DNA from: ZC4RG30 sp964456255
GTDB taxonomy: Bacteria; Pseudomonadota; Gammaproteobacteria; Steroidobacterales; Steroidobacteraceae
Length of the DNA stretch: 9,225 bases
Direction: 5' to 3'
Assembly (NCBI GenBank): GCA_964456255.1
Contig: CAYWDZ010000128.1
Location: 1-9,225, forward strand
Shown: positions 6,800 through 9,225 of the stretch, piece after piece
Position numbering within the stretch: position 1 is the stretch's first letter
How the letters are laid out: each line of letters starts with the position of its first letter
Made by a program: the position numbers and the translations under genes
Notes under the pieces: model-generated
The model's database searches: none
Seen by the model: only the letters and a program-made list of their open reading frames with translations
Told to the model about the DNA's origin: nothing

Positions 6800-8284
6800 G
6801 TGAAACTTCGCGTTCTGATCCTGCTGACATCGCTGCCGGCTCTGGCCAGCGCAGGCCCACTGCTCGATGCCGCACAGGCTGGCGACTCTGAAACCGCACT
6901 CAAGCTGCTCGACCGGAAGGCGAACCCGCGCGAGGCGAGTCCGGACGGCACCACGCCGCTGCACTGGGCTGCGCACAACGGTGACCAGGCATTGCTGGAC
7001 AAGCTCCTGAAGAAGGGCGCGGACCCCAATGCCCGCAACGACTATGGTTCGACGCCCCTGCAGGAGGCCGCCGAACTCGGCCATGCCGGGCTCGTCAAGT
7101 CGCTGCTGAAGGCCGGAGCCAAAGCCAACACCACCAACGATGATGGCGAAACCGTATTGATGACGGTGGCACGCACGGGTGCGGTCGAAGCGGCGGAGCT
7201 GCTGATCAAGGCCGGGGCGGATGTGAACGCGGTGGAATCCTGGCGCGGGCAGACGGCGCTGATGTGGGCCTCCTCGCAGAGCAACCCGGAAATGGTGCGG
7301 TTGCTGCTTCAGAACGGCGCGAATCCCAATGTGCTGTCGGCGCTGCGCAACTGGGCACGCACCACGACGGCCGAGCCGCGACCGCAGTGGCGCCCGCCCG
7401 GTGCCTTCACGGCATTGCAGCTGGCCGCGCGCGAAGGCTGTGCCGAGTGTGCGCGCGAGCTGGTGAAGGGTGGGGCGGAGCTCGATACCGCGAGCCCTGA
7501 AGGCATCACGGCGCTGCTGTTCTCGATCCTCAATGCGCGCTTCGATGTGGCCAAGGTACTCATCGAGGCGGGTGCGGACGTGAACATCGCCGACAAGTGG
7601 GGTCGTGCGCCGCTGTATTCGGCCATCGACTACAACACCACGCCGCGTGGCGGTCGCCCCGACCGGCCGTCATCGGACGTGGCCACGCCGCTGGAAATTG
7701 CCGCCATGCTGCTTGACCGGGGCGCGAAGATCGATTTTCAGCTCACGGCATTCCCGCCGTATCGCCTGCTCGGTCCGGACCGTGGCGGCGATTCCCTGCT
7801 GACCACAGGGTCCACGCCGCTGCTGCGTGCCGCCAAGGCCTGTGATGTGCCAGCCGCGAAGCTGTTGCTGGATCGTGGTGCGCAAGTGGACCTGGCCAAC
7901 AGCCTGAAGCTCACGCCCCTGCTGGTCGTGGCGGGTTCCAACTGGGCGATCACGGACACGCGCGGCCGCTTCCGGAACGAGAAACAATGCATCGAGATGG
8001 CCCGCATGCTGCTGGATGCCGGTGCCGCCATCAATGCGGTGAACAACAATGGCCAGTCCTCGCTGCATGCAGCGGCGCGCATGGACATGAAGGACCTGGT
8101 GCGTTTCCTGGGTGAGCGCGGCGCGGACCTGACGATCAAGGATCGCGGTGGCTCGACGGCGCTGGATATCGCCGAGGGACGAACCGGCACGGCTGCAAGG
8201 CCCGGTGCATCAGGGCCCGAAAAGCACCCTGAAGTGGCCGCTGTGCTGCACGAATTGATGGCCGCGAAACCGGCAGCGCCCTGA
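6800..8284 (+). CDS. Sec-exported ankyrin-repeat protein
   Basis: Protein of 494 residues made almost entirely of ankyrin repeats, a protein-binding fold. Residues 1-18 (MKLRVLILLTSLPALASA) are a Sec signal peptide, so it should act in the periplasm or outside the cell. Repeats begin at ~20 (LLDAAQAGDSETALKLL). Clear TPLHxAA / LLxxGAdxN units continue at about 49-80, 82-113, 115-146, 149-180, 202-233, 235-266 and 268-312, then 337-367, 370-412 and 417-450, with a final TALDIAEG. Several loops depart from the 33-residue spacing (about 181-201, 277-296, 313-336 and 381-397) and are rich in Pro, Arg, Gly or Thr. The GTG start is supported by GAGG 10 bases upstream and by the signal peptide. As last gene of the operon it probably binds or scaffolds the DUF1592 and DUF1552 products; that is inference from context. 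Confidence 0.93.
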   Translation: MKLRVLILLTSLPALASAGPLLDAAQAGDSETALKLLDRKANPREASPDGTTPLHWAAHNGDQALLDKLLKKGADPNARNDYGSTPLQEAAELGHAGLVKSLLKAGAKANTTNDDGETVLMTVARTGAVEAAELLIKAGADVNAVESWRGQTALMWASSQSNPEMVRLLLQNGANPNVLSALRNWARTTTAEPRPQWRPPGAFTALQLAAREGCAECARELVKGGAELDTASPEGITALLFSILNARFDVAKVLIEAGADVNIADKWGRAPLYSAIDYNTTPRGGRPDRPSSDVATPLEIAAMLLDRGAKIDFQLTAFPPYRLLGPDRGGDSLLTTGSTPLLRAAKACDVPAAKLLLDRGAQVDLANSLKLTPLLVVAGSNWAITDTRGRFRNEKQCIEMARMLLDAGAAINAVNNNGQSSLHAAARMDMKDLVRFLGERGADLTIKDRGGSTALDIAEGRTGTAARPGASGPEKHPEVAAVLHELMAAKPAAP

Positions 8285-8302
8285 TCTAGCCGCGGGCGCT
8301 GC
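8273..8302. terminator. Stem-loop around two convergent stop codons
   Basis: GCAGCGCCC (8273-8281) pairs perfectly with GGGCGCTGC (8294-8302) around a 12-base loop. The ankyrin stop TGA (8282-8284) and the VOC stop (8286-8288, TAG on the minus strand) both lie in the loop. Because the repeat is symmetrical, RNA from either direction forms the same hairpin. Neither side is followed by a T-rich tract, so it is not a textbook intrinsic terminator; it may block 3' exonucleases or aid termination. Confidence 0.45.
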
Positions 8303-8705
8303 TCCAGAAATTCAGTTCCAGCTTCAGGCCGTTCGGGTCATCCAGAAAGATCTGCCTGAGGCCGATGGCCAGCGAGTCATGCGGGTGGTACTTCACCCCG
8401 TGCCGGTCCAGTCGTTCGCGCATCTCCGCGTAGCCCGAATCGGCACCGTTGAAAGCCACATGATCCAGCGGACCGGTTCCGTTTGCGGGTCGCGTGACGG
8501 GAATGCCCAGGCGCTTGCTGTGCGCGGTGTAGGTGGTCCAGTCCGCGATGTGGATCACGGGCGTGTCGCCCAGATACAGCCAGTGGCCCAGGAACCCCAG
8601 ATCAGGGCGGGGCCCTTCCTGAAACCCCAGCACATCGCGGTAGAAGTCGCGCGTGGCGTCCACGTCGTGGGTCATCACCAGGAAATGTTCGAGCTTCGAC
8701 AGCAT
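8286..8705 (-). CDS. VOC family (glyoxalase/bleomycin resistance/dioxygenase superfamily) protein
   Basis: Small cytoplasmic protein of 139 residues with one full VOC unit made of two beta-alpha-beta-beta-beta modules. It opens MLSKLEHFLVMTHDVDATRDFYRDVLGF. The usual metal ligands can be placed at H7 (EHFLV), H82 (DHVAF) and E130 (LKLELNF), with H52 nearby, so a divalent-metal enzyme is likely; the substrate is unknown. VOC members of this size include glyoxalases, dioxygenases, isomerases and drug-binding proteins. Start choice is uncertain. ATG at 8705 gives the usual family N-terminus, but its GGAG is only 3 bases away. An in-frame GTG at 8744 would add 13 residues and has AGGA 7 bases upstream. 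It ends one base from the ankyrin stop on the other strand, so it is a separate transcription unit. Confidence 0.88.
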   Translation of the reverse strand: MLSKLEHFLVMTHDVDATRDFYRDVLGFQEGPRPDLGFLGHWLYLGDTPVIHIADWTTYTAHSKRLGIPVTRPANGTGPLDHVAFNGADSGYAEMRERLDRHGVKYHPHDSLAIGLRQIFLDDPNGLKLELNFWSSARG

Positions 8706-8744
8706 GGGCTCCACCACACGGCTTGCAGGGGGGGCATGATGCAC

Positions 8745-8907
8745 CAGAATTTCCTGAGGGAATCATGCGCGGAATCTTTCGCATGGCTGCGCAGTGCCGG
8801 AAGCGGCTTCCCCCCGGTCTGTGGACGGCATGCGCTCGGCGCCCCACAATCACGCTATCCTCTGCCGCCAGGTTTCGGGGTCATCTCATGTATCGGGGGG
8901 TCATGTC
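8745..8907. promoter_or_regulatory. Divergent intergenic region between VOC and G8 genes
   Basis: The gap must carry start signals for both divergent genes, but I see no convincing -35/-10 pair. Two inverted repeats are visible: CATGCG/CGCATG (8764-8769 and 8780-8785, 10-base spacer) and GGAAGC-G-GCTTCC (8799-8811, near-perfect palindrome, operator-sized). A C6 tract (8810-8815) and a G6 tract (8895-8900) also lie here. Confidence 0.3.
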
Positions 8908-8911
8908 ATGA
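8888..8911 (+). other. Possible 7-codon upstream ORF overlapping the G8 gene start
   Basis: ATG at 8888 reads MYRGVMS and stops at TGA, which overlaps the next ATG (ATGA at 8908-8911). The G6 tract serving as Shine-Dalgarno of the G8 gene lies inside it. It could couple translation or be chance. Confidence 0.12.
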
Positions 8912-9225
8912 GCAGGAAGAATCGCTCGTTCATTCTCTGGTCGCTCCTTCCAATGTCCCTTGTCGTCAGCGTATTCGCTGTCGTCCAGGCCCAGAACGCC
9001 GGCTTGGCCAGGCCGACGAACTGGTCCGATCCTGCAACCTGGCCAAACAGGAAGGTGCCAGCCGCGGGCGACAAGGTGGAGATCGCGAATGGCAGGGAAG
9101 TGATCCTTGACGTGAGTCCTCCGGCGCTGGGTGGTGTGACCATCAACGGCAAACTCACTTTTGCGGACAGGTCAGACCTGGAGCTGACCACCGAGTGGAT
9201 CATGGTGCACGGTGAATTGCAGATC
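8908..9225 (+). CDS. Exported G8-domain protein, 5' part only
   Basis: The first 106 codons are present and the gene runs off the right edge. Residues 1-28 form a Sec signal peptide (hydrophobic FILWSLLPMSLVVSVFAVV, likely cleavage after VQA). The mature part begins a G8 domain: NWSDPATWPNRKVPAAGDKV (38-57), VILDVSPPALGGVTINGKL and LELTTEWIMVHGELQI. The W-x-x-x-x-x-W start and spaced glycines are typical of that domain. G8 domains occur in animal CEMIP, TMEM2 and PKHD1 proteins and in bacterial secreted proteins, usually before a right-handed beta-helix, so a large extracellular protein is expected downstream. Start at ATG 8908 is supported by GGGGGG 7 bases upstream. Function cannot be set from this fragment; polysaccharide binding or cleavage is one possibility by analogy. 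Confidence 0.85.
   Translation, partial: MSRKNRSFILWSLLPMSLVVSVFAVVQAQNAGLARPTNWSDPATWPNRKVPAAGDKVEIANGREVILDVSPPALGGVTINGKLTFADRSDLELTTEWIMVHGELQI

Noticed and set aside
8379..9110. 243-codon plus-strand open frame across the VOC gene and intergenic region
   Set aside because: Antisense to the VOC gene with its metal-ligand pattern, and out of frame with the G8 gene that has a signal peptide and ribosome site.

Overview
The window is GC-rich bacterial DNA, densely packed with genes and free of RNA genes, insertion sequences or CRISPR arrays that I can recognise. Gene content points to a Gram-negative bacterium, most likely a free-living proteobacterium (probably Gammaproteobacteria). It has a YdcS-type polyamine-family ABC transporter beside a DUF1592/DUF1552 gene pair, and several products carry Sec, Tat or lipoprotein export signals. 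This taxonomic guess is inference from gene content.

Layout. Bases 1-2724 (minus strand) hold three tightly packed genes read right to left: a substrate-binding lipoprotein (YdcS-like), an ATPase (YdcT-like) and the N-terminal 180 residues of a permease (YdcU-like) that runs off the left edge. This is the gene order of Escherichia coli ydcSTUV; a ydcV-like second permease is expected just outside the window. A 255-bp divergent intergenic region (2725-2979) separates this operon from a plus-strand operon of three genes. These are an 828-residue two-haem-motif protein of the DUF1587/DUF1595/DUF1592/DUF1588/DUF1585 family, a Tat-exported DUF1552 protein with the HxxSHH motif, and a Sec-exported ankyrin-repeat protein (6800-8284). 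Gaps or overlaps are only a few bases, so they are probably co-transcribed. All three products should act outside the cytoplasm.

A convergent minus-strand VOC (glyoxalase/dioxygenase superfamily) gene ends one base from the ankyrin gene. The two stop codons lie in or beside the loop of a 9-bp perfect inverted repeat (8273-8302), a candidate shared transcription end. After a further divergent intergenic region, the window closes with the start of an exported G8-domain protein (8908 to the right edge).

Most interesting part: the cytochrome-like / HxxSHH / ankyrin operon. Its families are known only as domains of unknown function, and the combination of a c-type-haem protein, a Tat-exported metal-site-like protein and a secreted ankyrin scaffold looks like an uncharacterised envelope system. 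I can propose but not establish its function.
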